Source: JACQAP01 sp035548375 (GTDB lineage: Bacteria; Pseudomonadota; Gammaproteobacteria; Burkholderiales; JACQAP01). From it: a stretch of DNA of 64,000 nt. The stretch is from positions 1-64,000 of the forward strand of contig DASZTG010000078.1 in NCBI GenBank assembly GCA_035548375.1. Reading direction: 5' to 3'. The position numbers were made by a program, and so were the translations under genes. Each line of letters starts with the position of its first letter. The first letter of the stretch is position 1. Of this stretch, positions 1-8,833 are shown piece after piece. Below the pieces are notes generated by a model, which searched no databases, was not told the DNA's origin, and saw only the letters and a list, made by a program, of their open reading frames with translations.

Positions 1-1
1 C

Positions 2-1069
2 ATACCGTTCGTGGAATGGCCAGGAAGCGCCATACGCTTCGGCATAGAAGCGCTGATCAAGGCCGTCGTCTTCTATTACTTCACCATTGCTTTCGTGGAC
101 TCCGAATCCCGGTTGAAAAGATTTCTTCTGGTATTCGTGGGCTGCCAGTTGTTTCGGGTCATGGAGCCGCTGTATCTGCATTTTACGCAGGGATACTGGG
201 GATCATTTGCCTCGATGGCCGATTGGGAGTACCTGGATCGATTGTCAGGCGCGCCATCAGACATCGTGAATCCGAACGGCCTCGCATACATAATTTGCAC
301 GGTGCTTCCATTTCTGTATTTCGCGGCACAAATCTCTCTCCTCAACCGCCTCGCATTTCTGGTCTTTACGCCGCTGTGCGTCTATGCGCTCATGCTGACC
401 GGTTCCAGGACCGGCTTTCTGGGACTGATATTCGTCTGTCTCGGCATCGTTTTCAAAGCCAAGCAGCGCTTGGCGGTTGGCCTTGTATTCGGAACCGTGT
501 TGCTTGTGGGTTTTCCGTTGCTTTCGGCCGACATGCAGGACCGGTACCTTTCGATCTTTGTCAGCGGTACCAAGAACGACTTTACGGCCCAAGGCCGCAT
601 GACAGGCGTGATAAGCAATTTCGAAGTTGCGTCCAGGCATCCGCTTTTCGGCTACGGACTGGGCACGTCGCTCGAGGCAAACGCCAATTTTGCGGGCAAT
701 GACCAGGTTGCCCATAACCTATATGCAGAAGCGGCTACCGAGGTTGGATTCGTCGGAATGGCGATACTAGTGGCGTTCATCGTCGCATTGTGCAAGGCAT
801 TTCATGATCTCAAGCGGTCTTTGGCGAGTGTCGACGAAAAGAAATTTCTTTTGCCGGTTGTCGATGCCACGCAGGTGTGGCTCGTCCTCAATCTCGTATT
901 CAGTTTTGCAAGCTATGGGTTGACCAGCTATGAGTGGTATCTCCTGGGGGGGCTGGCGGTCGTTTACCGGCGTATAGCGTCAATGAATCCTTCAATCGAG
1001 GTACGGCCGAATGTGCAAGATTCCGACTCTCTGGAGCCGGATGACTACAACTTGCTGCCAAAGGCATAG
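2..1069 (+). CDS. O-antigen ligase / Wzy-type polymerase, 5' partial
   Basis: The reading frame is open to the window edge, so the true start probably lies upstream; the first in-window start codon is GTG at 11, which would give 352 residues. The protein is highly hydrophobic with several membrane helices. It carries the Wzy_C-like pattern of a large loop with HPLFGYGLGTS followed by VAHNLYAEAATEVGF, as in O-antigen ligases and EPS polymerases. These proteins join lipid-linked repeat units at the periplasmic face of the inner membrane. It is the first visible gene of a plus-strand polysaccharide locus and is followed 21 bases later by a GT4 gene. Family assignment is good; ligase versus polymerase cannot be decided. 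Confidence 0.75.
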   Translation: MPFVEWPGSAIRFGIEALIKAVVFYYFTIAFVDSESRLKRFLLVFVGCQLFRVMEPLYLHFTQGYWGSFASMADWEYLDRLSGAPSDIVNPNGLAYIICTVLPFLYFAAQISLLNRLAFLVFTPLCVYALMLTGSRTGFLGLIFVCLGIVFKAKQRLAVGLVFGTVLLVGFPLLSADMQDRYLSIFVSGTKNDFTAQGRMTGVISNFEVASRHPLFGYGLGTSLEANANFAGNDQVAHNLYAEAATEVGFVGMAILVAFIVALCKAFHDLKRSLASVDEKKFLLPVVDATQVWLVLNLVFSFASYGLTSYEWYLLGGLAVVYRRIASMNPSIEVRPNVQDSDSLEPDDYNLLPKA

Positions 1070-1090
1070 CCACGCGTCGTTCGCGAGTGC

Positions 1091-2266
1091 ATGACAATGC
1101 TAATGGAGACTACGAATCGAATCAGGAATCCGAGGATTCTGTTCGCAATAGATTACTTTCACCGGACGGGCGGCACCGAAACCCACCTCGCCCAACTGGT
1201 GCGCCTGCTCTCGCAGCACGGGATCGTCTGCAGCATTGTGGTTTTCGACCTGGGGGAAAACGCGCTTGTCGATGGCATGCGGGCTTCTGGCGTCCGAATC
1301 CACCATCTGCCAGTCAAGCGAATTTATGCCCCGAATGGCCTTTGGCAAGGGCTACGGCTGGCCGGAATCATCATCAAGGAAAAGGTCGACGTCGTTCAGA
1401 CATTTCACCAGACGTCCGACACCCTCGCTGCTTTGGTAGCAAGGCTTGTCGGCGTTAAACACGTGATTTCCAGCAAACGAGATACCGGACAGCTCAAGGG
1501 TCCGCTCCACGTATTTCTCAATCGGCGATTCAAAGCGTTGTTCGAGAAAGTCATCGTCGTCGCCGATGCGGTGGGCAAGGCCGTCATCAAGACCGACGGC
1601 ATCGATCCCTCGCGGCTGGTCCGCATCTACAACGGCGTGGACCTGACCCGCTTTGGGCCTCCCGACGCACAAAGCGCAGTTGAGGCCAGGCGCAGCCTGG
1701 GATTCGACAAGGGGGATTTCGTCGTCGGCATGGTCGCGGGGTTTCGCCCCGAAAAAAACTATCAGGTTTTTTTCGAAGGGGGACTGAAGGCCAGCCAATC
1801 GATACCCTCCCTCAAATTGCTTGCGGTAGGAGGCGGCCCCCGGCTCGATCATTTCCGCGCAATCTATGATAACGAACAGTATCGATCGCGTATCGTATTC
1901 ACCGGGGACAAGAAAGACATTCGCCCGTATCTGGCGGCAATGGATGCAGCCTGCCTGATTCCCGGCGGGAACGAAGGCTTTTCCAACGCAGTCCTCGAGA
2001 AAATGGCCACCGGCCTGCCGATGATCGTGAGCGACGTCGGTGGAAATGCCGAAGCGGTTCTCGACGGCATCAACGGACTTGTGATCCCCCCAAACGATAC
2101 CGATGCCTTTTGCGCTGCGCTGATAAAAATGCACTCGGACGAAAACGCAAGGCTGGAGATGGGCAGGCAATCGCGTCGCATGGCCGAGGAAAAGTTCGAC
2201 CTCCGGCAAATGGGAAAAAGTCATGCCGACCTTTATCGGCAGTTGTGCGGGCTGCAGGCAGGCTGA
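1091..2266 (+). CDS. GT4-family glycosyltransferase
   Basis: The 391-residue protein has the GT-B two-domain layout. The N-terminal half contains FHRTGGTETHLAQLVRLL, the glycine-rich acceptor-side loop. The C-terminal half has the nucleotide-sugar site: VVGMVAGFRPEKNY, then GGNEGFSNAVLEKMATGLP, the E-x7-E pattern of GT4 enzymes. It probably transfers a hexose to the growing lipid-linked EPS repeat unit on the cytoplasmic side. The start at 1091 has weak Shine-Dalgarno support, and ATGs at 1097 and 1103 are alternatives. The neighbour downstream starts 12 bases later, consistent with one operon. Donor and acceptor cannot be read from sequence. Confidence 0.88.
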   Translation: MTMLMETTNRIRNPRILFAIDYFHRTGGTETHLAQLVRLLSQHGIVCSIVVFDLGENALVDGMRASGVRIHHLPVKRIYAPNGLWQGLRLAGIIIKEKVDVVQTFHQTSDTLAALVARLVGVKHVISSKRDTGQLKGPLHVFLNRRFKALFEKVIVVADAVGKAVIKTDGIDPSRLVRIYNGVDLTRFGPPDAQSAVEARRSLGFDKGDFVVGMVAGFRPEKNYQVFFEGGLKASQSIPSLKLLAVGGGPRLDHFRAIYDNEQYRSRIVFTGDKKDIRPYLAAMDAACLIPGGNEGFSNAVLEKMATGLPMIVSDVGGNAEAVLDGINGLVIPPNDTDAFCAALIKMHSDENARLEMGRQSRRMAEEKFDLRQMGKSHADLYRQLCGLQAG

Positions 2267-2278
2267 TGCGGATTTCCC

Positions 2279-3331
2279 ATGTCAAGCCAAACCGACGGGT
2301 TCAAGCTGGAGAAGACGAGCTTCGCCTCGCATGCAGAAGAAGTCCTGCATATGCGAAACGCGAATCGGCCGATCGCGCAATCGGCCGAGTATTTAGCCTG
2401 GAGATATCAGGGCCTGGCGGGAACGCAGGAACCGGCGATCTTCTGGCTACGAGGCAAGGATGGGCGCGCGGCAGGTATGGCATCGCTGATATTCCGCCCG
2501 TACTGGCTCGATAACGTCAAACAGGATGTTGCCGTGCTCGGGGATATTTCACTGGATTCGAATCTTCGGGGCCGCGGGCTGGGAGCGGTGTTGCTGAAAT
2601 TCATGACCGATCACATTCGCGAGATCGAGCCGGATCGGCTGGCTCTTGTCATCCCCAATGCCGCCGCGCAACGTTCCTTGAGCTCAATCGGCTGGGTGAC
2701 GCCGGGGCGATTGATTCCTCACGTACTTCTGTTGAACGCCGAACATATGCTTCGGCGCCGCGTCGGCGGTGTAGGAGCCCTCGCAAAAGGCCTGGCATGG
2801 CCGGCACGCCAGATCGTCAGCGCGCTTCTCCGAAAGGCCCGGAAACCAGGCTATTCACTTCAGTTGAAAACCAGCCTGGACGATTCGTTCACGGGACTAT
2901 GGAGGGATTGCGACAAGACTGGCGCCGTCATTGGCGACAGGGATGCTGAAACGCTGGCCTGGAGATACGCCAATCATCCGCATATCGCATTCAGCTTTGC
3001 CAAGCTGCTGTTCGGGCAGACCCTCGCGGGCTATCTCGTGTATTCGTTCTCGCGCGAAGACAGGGAATGCGTGATCTACGACCTTGTCATGCGAAGGCCA
3101 GAAGAGTCATCCTGCATGCTCGCGATGTTTGCCATGGAGGTCTCAAAGGATCCGGAAATAGGCAACATCCGGCTTTTGCTGAACGACAAGCATCCATATC
3201 GCGCCAACCTGCGGAAACTTGGATTCATCTCGCGGGAGGCGTCCGGCGTATTCCAGGTGAATGGCGAGAAAGCACGCGAAGGCAAGGGCAGCGCGCAGTG
3301 GATCCTGACCGGTGGGGACAAGGACATATGA
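2279..3331 (+). CDS. GNAT-family N-acyltransferase, tandem-domain
   Basis: The 350-residue protein carries a classical GNAT acetyl-CoA-binding motif, SNLRGRGLGAVLLKF, near residues 94-108. The pattern E-(Y/T)-LAWRY occurs twice, at about residue 39 (YLAWRYQGL) and in the second half (TLAWRYANHP), which suggests two related acyltransferase-fold halves as in FemAB or tandem GNAT proteins. It may acylate an amino sugar of the EPS repeat. EPS loci with exosortase A usually carry a FemAB-like protein near a CoA-ligase-like gene, and this gene sits in that place directly before such a ligase. The last four bases overlap the next start (ATGA at 3328), so translation is probably coupled. Confidence 0.75.
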   Translation: MSSQTDGFKLEKTSFASHAEEVLHMRNANRPIAQSAEYLAWRYQGLAGTQEPAIFWLRGKDGRAAGMASLIFRPYWLDNVKQDVAVLGDISLDSNLRGRGLGAVLLKFMTDHIREIEPDRLALVIPNAAAQRSLSSIGWVTPGRLIPHVLLLNAEHMLRRRVGGVGALAKGLAWPARQIVSALLRKARKPGYSLQLKTSLDDSFTGLWRDCDKTGAVIGDRDAETLAWRYANHPHIAFSFAKLLFGQTLAGYLVYSFSREDRECVIYDLVMRRPEESSCMLAMFAMEVSKDPEIGNIRLLLNDKHPYRANLRKLGFISREASGVFQVNGEKAREGKGSAQWILTGGDKDI

Positions 3332-4677
3332 AGCTTGCCTGCCCGGCGTGGTTTTCAAAGCACGTGGTCTTCCCGCTCTGGGAACTGAAAGACGGATCGC
3401 ATCGCCAACGCTACCTGCGCGAGCTGCTCGCCAGCCAATGGTGGAGTCCCCGACAGATCCTGGATTTTCAATGGTCCCGGTTGCGTGAAATGGTCGGGTA
3501 TTCCTTCAGCAACGTGCCGTATTACGCCGCGCGATACGCATCGATCGGATTCAACGGCAAGCTGGAAAGCCTGGACGATTTTCGTCGCCTGCCGCTTCTG
3601 ACAAAGGCTGACATCCGCGAAAATCCCGACGCCCTGGTCTCCACGCAATTCAGGAAGTCAGATCTGGTGGAATCCAGGACCGGCGGCTCGACAGGCACGG
3701 CGCTTACGCTGCTCTTCGACCAGCAATGCCAGGAGCTACGCAACGCCGCTGCGATGCGTAGCGATGGCTGGGCAGGGTGGGATCTGGGCATGAAGGTGGC
3801 CGCCATCTGGGGAAACCCTCCCGTCGCGGCCACGCTCAAGGAGAAGCTGCGCAGCGCCCTGCTGGAACGGACGATTTATCTCGATACGATGGACATGAAT
3901 GCCGAGAGCGTCAGGCGATTCGTCGAGGAGTGGCGAAGCAGCCATCCGCGCATCATATTCGGCCATTCGCATTCGATTTTCATCCTCGCGAAATTCCTGC
4001 GCGAAATGCAAATCGGTGACCTCAAACCGCTCGGAATTATTTCAACCTCGATGATGCTGCTTGCTCCGGAACGCGAATACATCGAGCAGACATTCGGATG
4101 TCCCGTGACCAATCGGTACGGATGCGAAGAAGTCGGCCTGATTGCCAGCGAGTGCGAGCGGCACGACGGCCTGCATTTGAACCTGGAGCATGTCTTTGTC
4201 GAATTTCTGCGGGACGATGGTTCCGTTGCGTCGCCTGGCGAAGAAGCCAACATCGTCGTGACAGACCTCAACAACCGCGGCATGCCTTTGATCAGGTATC
4301 GGGTGGGAGACATGGGCGTTCCGACCGACCGGACATGTGCCTGCGGGCGTGGCCAACCGCTCATGGAGCGAATCGCCGGCAGGCAGGCCGATTTTCTCAA
4401 GAGACCGAACGGATCGATGGTCGCCGGTGTTTCCCTGGTGGAGCGTACGCTGACAGCCATTCCCGGCATCGAGCAGATGCAGTTGGTACAGGATGACTTG
4501 CTACGGCTTACCGTCAATCTCGTAACCGCCACGCAATATGATGCCAAGGCGGAAAAGGATCTGCGCGTGGAGTTGGGCTCGGTGTTTGGCGACGAAGTGA
4601 CTATCGATTTGCGGTATGTGGCGAGCCTCGACCAAAGCCGTTCCGGAAAATACCGGTTCGCGATTTGCAATGTTTGA
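3328..4677 (+). CDS. CapK/PaaK-like adenylate-forming ligase
   Basis: The start is ATG 3328, which overlaps the previous stop and gives 449 residues; the open frame extends further upstream without support. The family, phenylacetate-CoA ligase and CapK, activates carboxylates as acyl-adenylates. The visible motifs are the P-loop-like TGGSTGTALTLLFD, the central RYGCEEVGLIASEC, and VTDLNNRGMPLIRYRVGD. A CACGRG motif resembles the cysteine pair of these proteins. CapK-like genes recur in polysaccharide clusters, where the substrate is usually unknown; an acyl donor for EPS modification is an inference. It lies between a GNAT gene and a GT2 gene on the same strand. Confidence 0.85.
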   Translation: MKLACPAWFSKHVVFPLWELKDGSHRQRYLRELLASQWWSPRQILDFQWSRLREMVGYSFSNVPYYAARYASIGFNGKLESLDDFRRLPLLTKADIRENPDALVSTQFRKSDLVESRTGGSTGTALTLLFDQQCQELRNAAAMRSDGWAGWDLGMKVAAIWGNPPVAATLKEKLRSALLERTIYLDTMDMNAESVRRFVEEWRSSHPRIIFGHSHSIFILAKFLREMQIGDLKPLGIISTSMMLLAPEREYIEQTFGCPVTNRYGCEEVGLIASECERHDGLHLNLEHVFVEFLRDDGSVASPGEEANIVVTDLNNRGMPLIRYRVGDMGVPTDRTCACGRGQPLMERIAGRQADFLKRPNGSMVAGVSLVERTLTAIPGIEQMQLVQDDLLRLTVNLVTATQYDAKAEKDLRVELGSVFGDEVTIDLRYVASLDQSRSGKYRFAICNV

Positions 4678-4709
4678 CAGCGGAAATTCGCAAAAAAGGG
4701 GGATAGGGA

Positions 4710-5597
4710 ATGGGTAAGCCGCTCGTCAGCGTCGTCGTGGCGACCTATAACATGGCGAAGTTTCTCCCGCTTGCGGTTCGATCAGCCCTCGATCAAACCT
4801 ACGACAATGTCGAAGTGCTGGTAATTGACGACGGCTCAAAGGATGACACCGCCGAAGTCATACAATCCCTGTTGTCGGATCCCCGCGTCAGTTATCGGGT
4901 GCAATCGAATGCCGGTCAAGCTGCCGCGAAGAATCATGGAATTCGCGAGGCAAAAGGGGAGTACGTTGGCTTCCTGGATGCGGATGACGTCTGGATGCCC
5001 GAAAAACTTGCGCTCCAGATGCCGCTGTTCGACCAAAATCCAAAGGTTGGCGTCGTCCATTCGAGGCTGTCGTACATCGATGAACACGGGCGAGACCTGG
5101 GCGTTGCCGACAACCGGTTGTTCCGCGGCTGGATCAGCGGTCCGCTCCTGGTCGAAAATTTCATCGGCTTTGGCACGACCGTCGTCAAGCGCGAATGCTT
5201 CTCGAGCCTGGGAACGTTCAAGGAACACATCCGGATGGGGATCGATTACGACCTCTGGCTGAGGTTTTCGACCCGCTACGAGTTCGATTATGTCGATCGC
5301 CCCTTGCTTCAGTACCGGACCTGGTCGGGGCAGATGTCCAAGAACTGCAAGGGGCGATACCAGAGCGGCATCGACATCATGAAAAATTTCCTTGCGGAAC
5401 ATCCCGGCGTCGTCGACAAGGATACCGAGCGCAAAGCCTGGGCGCACACGTATGTAGGCTTCGGCCAATGCATGCAGCGCAGCGAAAACAACAGTAGCGC
5501 GGCAATGCGCTTCTATGCGCAAGCGCTACGCTACAGGCCGACTTTCCTTCCCGCCTGGAAGGCGATGGTCAAGACAGCGTTGCGAATTCCGCAATGA
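4710..5597 (+). CDS. GT2-family glycosyltransferase
   Basis: The 295-residue protein starts at ATG 4710 behind a strong GGGGGATAGGG ribosome site. The N-terminal GT-A fold is clear: VSVVVATYNMAKFL, VLVIDDGSKDDT and, at about residue 90, the metal-binding FLDADDVW. A predicted catalytic region with GIDYDLWLR follows. It probably adds one sugar to the lipid-linked EPS precursor with inversion at the inner membrane face. The C-terminal 60 residues look helical and have no recognisable motif. The last four bases overlap the next gene (ATGA), indicating translational coupling. Confidence 0.9.
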   Translation: MGKPLVSVVVATYNMAKFLPLAVRSALDQTYDNVEVLVIDDGSKDDTAEVIQSLLSDPRVSYRVQSNAGQAAAKNHGIREAKGEYVGFLDADDVWMPEKLALQMPLFDQNPKVGVVHSRLSYIDEHGRDLGVADNRLFRGWISGPLLVENFIGFGTTVVKRECFSSLGTFKEHIRMGIDYDLWLRFSTRYEFDYVDRPLLQYRTWSGQMSKNCKGRYQSGIDIMKNFLAEHPGVVDKDTERKAWAHTYVGFGQCMQRSENNSSAAMRFYAQALRYRPTFLPAWKAMVKTALRIPQ

Positions 5598-6199
5598 ACC
5601 TGATGGATGCCGCATCGCCCATGCGTTTCATGGATACCGTCAAGGCAGACTTGTACCGCTATGGCGGTGGCGTTTCATTACGATCCTTCATAAAACACTA
5701 TTTTTTCACGCCCGGTTTCACATACACCTTCTGGATGCGTTCGTGCGTGGCTTTGAGGCGGCAGCATGCCTTGTTTCGCCTGTTCTACTATTGGTGCCGG
5801 ATCGTCCTGCATTGCAAAGGCACCAGGTACGGCATTTCGATTCCCTACAACACCAGCATCGGGCCTGGCCTGTACATCGGCCACTACGGGGGCATAGTTT
5901 TGAATGACGGTGCGGTGCTCGGTCGCGATTGCAACATCAATCATGGCGTTACGATCGGCGTGACCTACGGCGGAAAGCATCCTGGCGTGCCCATCGTGGG
6001 TAACAGGGCGTTCCTGGGTCCCGGATGCACGGTGATCGGCGGAATTTCGCTGGGCGACGACGTAGCCATCGGAGCAAACGCGGTGGTCACGAATAGTGTG
6101 CCGGATCGTGGCGTGGTGGTGGGCAATCCGGGAAAGCAGGTTTCGAGCAACGGTTCGATGAATTATGTGGTCAATACCCGTTTTGGGCTCGATCCGTGA
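5594..6199 (+). CDS. Left-handed beta-helix acyltransferase, CysE-like
   Basis: The C-terminal half of this 201-residue protein shows hexapeptide-repeat spacing from about residue 85 (SIGPGLYIGHYGGIVLN) to 175. It includes the serine-acetyltransferase signature NINHGVTIGVTYGGKHPGVPIVG and ends NPGKQVSSNG. The N-terminal half is short and basic-hydrophobic, so this is an EPS or capsule O-acetyltransferase of the serine acetyltransferase superfamily and probably not cysteine biosynthesis. The start overlaps the GT2 stop by four bases; ATG 5624 is an alternative start. A convergent gene lies 93 bases downstream, so the operon ends here. Confidence 0.85.
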   Translation: MNLMDAASPMRFMDTVKADLYRYGGGVSLRSFIKHYFFTPGFTYTFWMRSCVALRRQHALFRLFYYWCRIVLHCKGTRYGISIPYNTSIGPGLYIGHYGGIVLNDGAVLGRDCNINHGVTIGVTYGGKHPGVPIVGNRAFLGPGCTVIGGISLGDDVAIGANAVVTNSVPDRGVVVGNPGKQVSSNGSMNYVVNTRFGLDP

Positions 6200-6292
6200 G
6201 CCAGCGATATGTATTCGCACTTGGCCGGCTACTGTCTATGAATGAATCGAAGCCAGGCGCATGCAATTCCATTGAACCGCCGTTGCCAACGT

Positions 6293-7420
6293 TCAGCTGC
6301 GGACGGACATCGCTCCCAAACACTGCCGGTAGACGTTCAAATATTTTTCCATCATTGCGAGCAGCGAATAATCCGTTTCTTGCAAGCGTCTCGCGTTCTC
6401 GCCAAGTCGACGGCGCAGGTCAGGCTCCGCGCGAATGCGGGAGATGGCATGTGCAAAGCCGTCGACGTCTCGCGGCTGCACAAGCAGGGCGTTAACTTCA
6501 TGCTCCAGAACTTCTTTCAGTCCGCCAACATTCGAGGCGATTATGGGAAGGCCGAGTCCCATCGATTCGAGAAGAGTATACGGAAGGCCTTCGTGCATCG
6601 AGGGCATGAGCAATGCGTCTGCAAAAGCCATGAAGTCGAATATATTCCGCCTGAAACCGAGGAAGTGCACCCGATCGGCGACCCCGGCGGAAATGGCCTG
6701 ATCCCGCAGTGCCGCTTCGCGAGGCCCCGTTCCAACAATATGCAGATCGACGTCCGCCGCTGCGCCAAGGTGGGCGATCGCCCCGATGGCGACCTCATGG
6801 CCTTTTACCGAATCGAGCCGGCCAATGATTATCAGGTTGAACCGATGCTCGTGAAATTCCTGCGGGCGTCGAAGGGTGCGCCTGTCCGGCGCTGTAATGC
6901 CGTTTGCAACCACAATTTCGCCATAGCCCGTTTGGGCGCGGTCATAGTGCCTGCGCAGCTCGTCGGTAACGTAGCAGACAAACGCGCGCGTCGCCCTGGT
7001 CGCAACCCGGTCCAGCAAATGATAAGACCGGTCACGAAGGACGCTGACAGGCCTGCCGGACATGGCTTCGGGGAGGCCGTGCTCGGTTTTTACGACACAG
7101 AATCGATGCAGCCTGCGGGCCGCGGCCACGAACACCATGGCTTTATATCCGTGCGCATGGACCAGGCGCACATCGCGCGTCCGGAGAATGTCGGCGATTG
7201 CGCGGCTCGTGGAAGGCAACTTGATATTGCTCGCGGGCAGGATGACCGGCTCCACGCCATCCCGGCGCGCCTGGGCCGCCAGTTCTCCATCGTGGAAAAG
7301 CAGGAGCAACGGCTGGATGCCCAGTGCCCTGAGCGCGGTCATTGCGCCGAGCACATGGCGTTCTACGCCACCAAAAAGCTCGCCAACTGTGCAGATGGCT
7401 ACGACTCGAGGGTTTTCTAT
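6293..7420 (-). CDS. GT4-family glycosyltransferase with apparent AUA start
   Basis: The gene lies on minus between two plus-strand groups. The C-terminal donor-binding half is typical: FNLIIIGRLDSVKGHE, then MPSMHEGLPYTLLESMGLGLP with the E-x7-E pattern. The first standard start in frame is GTG 7354, but it cuts off the conserved GT-B N-terminus. Reading upstream in the same frame gives ENPRVVAICTVGELFGGVERH before the GTG, and a stop codon at 7438. No ATG, GTG, TTG or CTG exists in that stretch. An ATA codon at 7420 sits seven bases after GGCGGG (7433-7428), a good ribosome site. With ATA the protein is 375 residues, normal for GT4. A point mutation or base error in an ATG is the other explanation. 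Confidence 0.85.
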   Translation of the reverse strand: MENPRVVAICTVGELFGGVERHVLGAMTALRALGIQPLLLLFHDGELAAQARRDGVEPVILPASNIKLPSTSRAIADILRTRDVRLVHAHGYKAMVFVAAARRLHRFCVVKTEHGLPEAMSGRPVSVLRDRSYHLLDRVATRATRAFVCYVTDELRRHYDRAQTGYGEIVVANGITAPDRRTLRRPQEFHEHRFNLIIIGRLDSVKGHEVAIGAIAHLGAAADVDLHIVGTGPREAALRDQAISAGVADRVHFLGFRRNIFDFMAFADALLMPSMHEGLPYTLLESMGLGLPIIASNVGGLKEVLEHEVNALLVQPRDVDGFAHAISRIRAEPDLRRRLGENARRLQETDYSLLAMMEKYLNVYRQCLGAMSVRS

Positions 7421-7614
7421 TTTTATTCCCGCCTTTTACGATCGGATCCAGACAAGCTTCCCGCGGGGGCCAGCCCGGGGAGCGCAGCGGCCAGGATGGT
7501 CATGGACACCTTCGAGAAGCGTAGCCTGCCGGCATCGACGTTTCAAGGGATGCCCGCAAGCGCAAAGGCGACGTCCGCCCACCTTTCCCACAAATACAGG
7601 ACAGAGGTAAGCAG

Positions 7615-8745
7615 GTGAAGAAAAGCAGAATCCTGCTGGTAGTCCGGTATCCGGTGGGCGGTATCAGGACATTCTTCCGATACGTCTACACAAAATTCGA
7701 TCCCGACAAGTATTCGTTCACGCTGATTGCGCCGGAAATGACAGAAGCGCGAGTCTTGCTCGACGACTTGAAGGGCCTGGAGCTCACGCCCGTATTCGTC
7801 ACGAAGAACGTAACAAGCTCACAGCTTTTCCGGGAAGTGCTCCGGGTCGCGCGGGAAAATAAGTTCGACCTGATCCATTCCCACGGATTCACGTCGGGAA
7901 TTTGTTCCATTCCCGCCGCCAAGCTCACGCGTACGCCGCACATCATGACCGCCCATGATGTCTTCACGTCGCGCCAATTCCAGGGAATCCGGGGAATTTT
8001 CAAGAAGACTATCCTCGCGGCATTGATGATGACGATCGACTGCATTCATTGCGTCAGCGACGACGCAAGGGAAAATCTGCTTTCCTATCTTTGGATGCTT
8101 CGCTTTTCGAAAAGCCGCGTGATCGTCATCAAGAACGGCATCGACACCAGGCAGTTTCAGCGGCAGGGGGCTCGTGATTTCCGACGCGAGCTTGGCTTGC
8201 CGGCGGATGCGCTCCTCATCGGTTTTCTCGGCCGCTTTATGTCACAGAAGGGCTTCAAATACCTGGTCGAGGCGTTGGTTCTGCTCGAGAGGCAGAATCT
8301 GCCCCGGCGCATCCTGGTCCTGAGCTTCGGAGCGGACGGTTATATCCGCGAGGAAAGAGAGGCCGTCAGGAAAAAAGGTCTCGCGGATTCGATATTGTTT
8401 CTTCCCTTCGTCGCGGATCCGACCGCGACTCTCAAGGGCCTGGACGTCGTGGCAATGCCCTCCCTCTGGGAGGCGTGCGGCCTGCTGGCGATGGAAACCA
8501 TGGTGGCGGGCGTACCCCTCGTCGGCACGAGTTGCGTTGGCTTGAGGGAAGTGCTACGGGATACCCCCGCCAAGATGGTTCCACCCGAGGACGGCAATGC
8601 GTTGTACGAAGCCCTTCTCGACGAATTGCAGCAGCCGACAAAAGGCATTGCGCAGGAATTCGCCGCCGAAGCGGCCGCGCGTTTCGACGTCATCGCCAGG
8701 GCGGCCGAAATCGAGGCAATGACGCAAAAATATGCGCGCACCTGA
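7615..8745 (+). CDS. GT4-family glycosyltransferase
   Basis: The 376-residue protein starts at GTG 7615 behind an AGAGG ribosome site. It contains a GT-B N-terminal domain (RYPVGGIRTFFRYVY; LIHSHGFTSGICSIP) and a Glycos_transf_1 C-terminal domain with GFLGRFMSQKGFKYLVEAL and MPSLWEACGLLAMETMVAGVP. It likely adds one residue of the EPS repeat unit. It is divergent from the minus-strand GT4 gene, so 7421-7614 should hold promoters for both, although I could not pick a convincing pair. The next gene begins 88 bases downstream. Confidence 0.88.
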   Translation: MKKSRILLVVRYPVGGIRTFFRYVYTKFDPDKYSFTLIAPEMTEARVLLDDLKGLELTPVFVTKNVTSSQLFREVLRVARENKFDLIHSHGFTSGICSIPAAKLTRTPHIMTAHDVFTSRQFQGIRGIFKKTILAALMMTIDCIHCVSDDARENLLSYLWMLRFSKSRVIVIKNGIDTRQFQRQGARDFRRELGLPADALLIGFLGRFMSQKGFKYLVEALVLLERQNLPRRILVLSFGADGYIREEREAVRKKGLADSILFLPFVADPTATLKGLDVVAMPSLWEACGLLAMETMVAGVPLVGTSCVGLREVLRDTPAKMVPPEDGNALYEALLDELQQPTKGIAQEFAAEAAARFDVIARAAEIEAMTQKYART

Positions 8746-8833
8746 CCTGAATCGACATGTGGCGTGCGCTCGCCGGCTCGACCTTACGGCCACGCGACCG
8801 TCACCTTGAAATTCCCAACAGACGAGACCTAAA

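Noticed and set aside
6293..7618. Long plus-strand open frame (6242-7618) opposite the GT4 gene
   Set aside because: It is a high-GC shadow; only the minus strand carries GT4 motifs and a normal residue composition.
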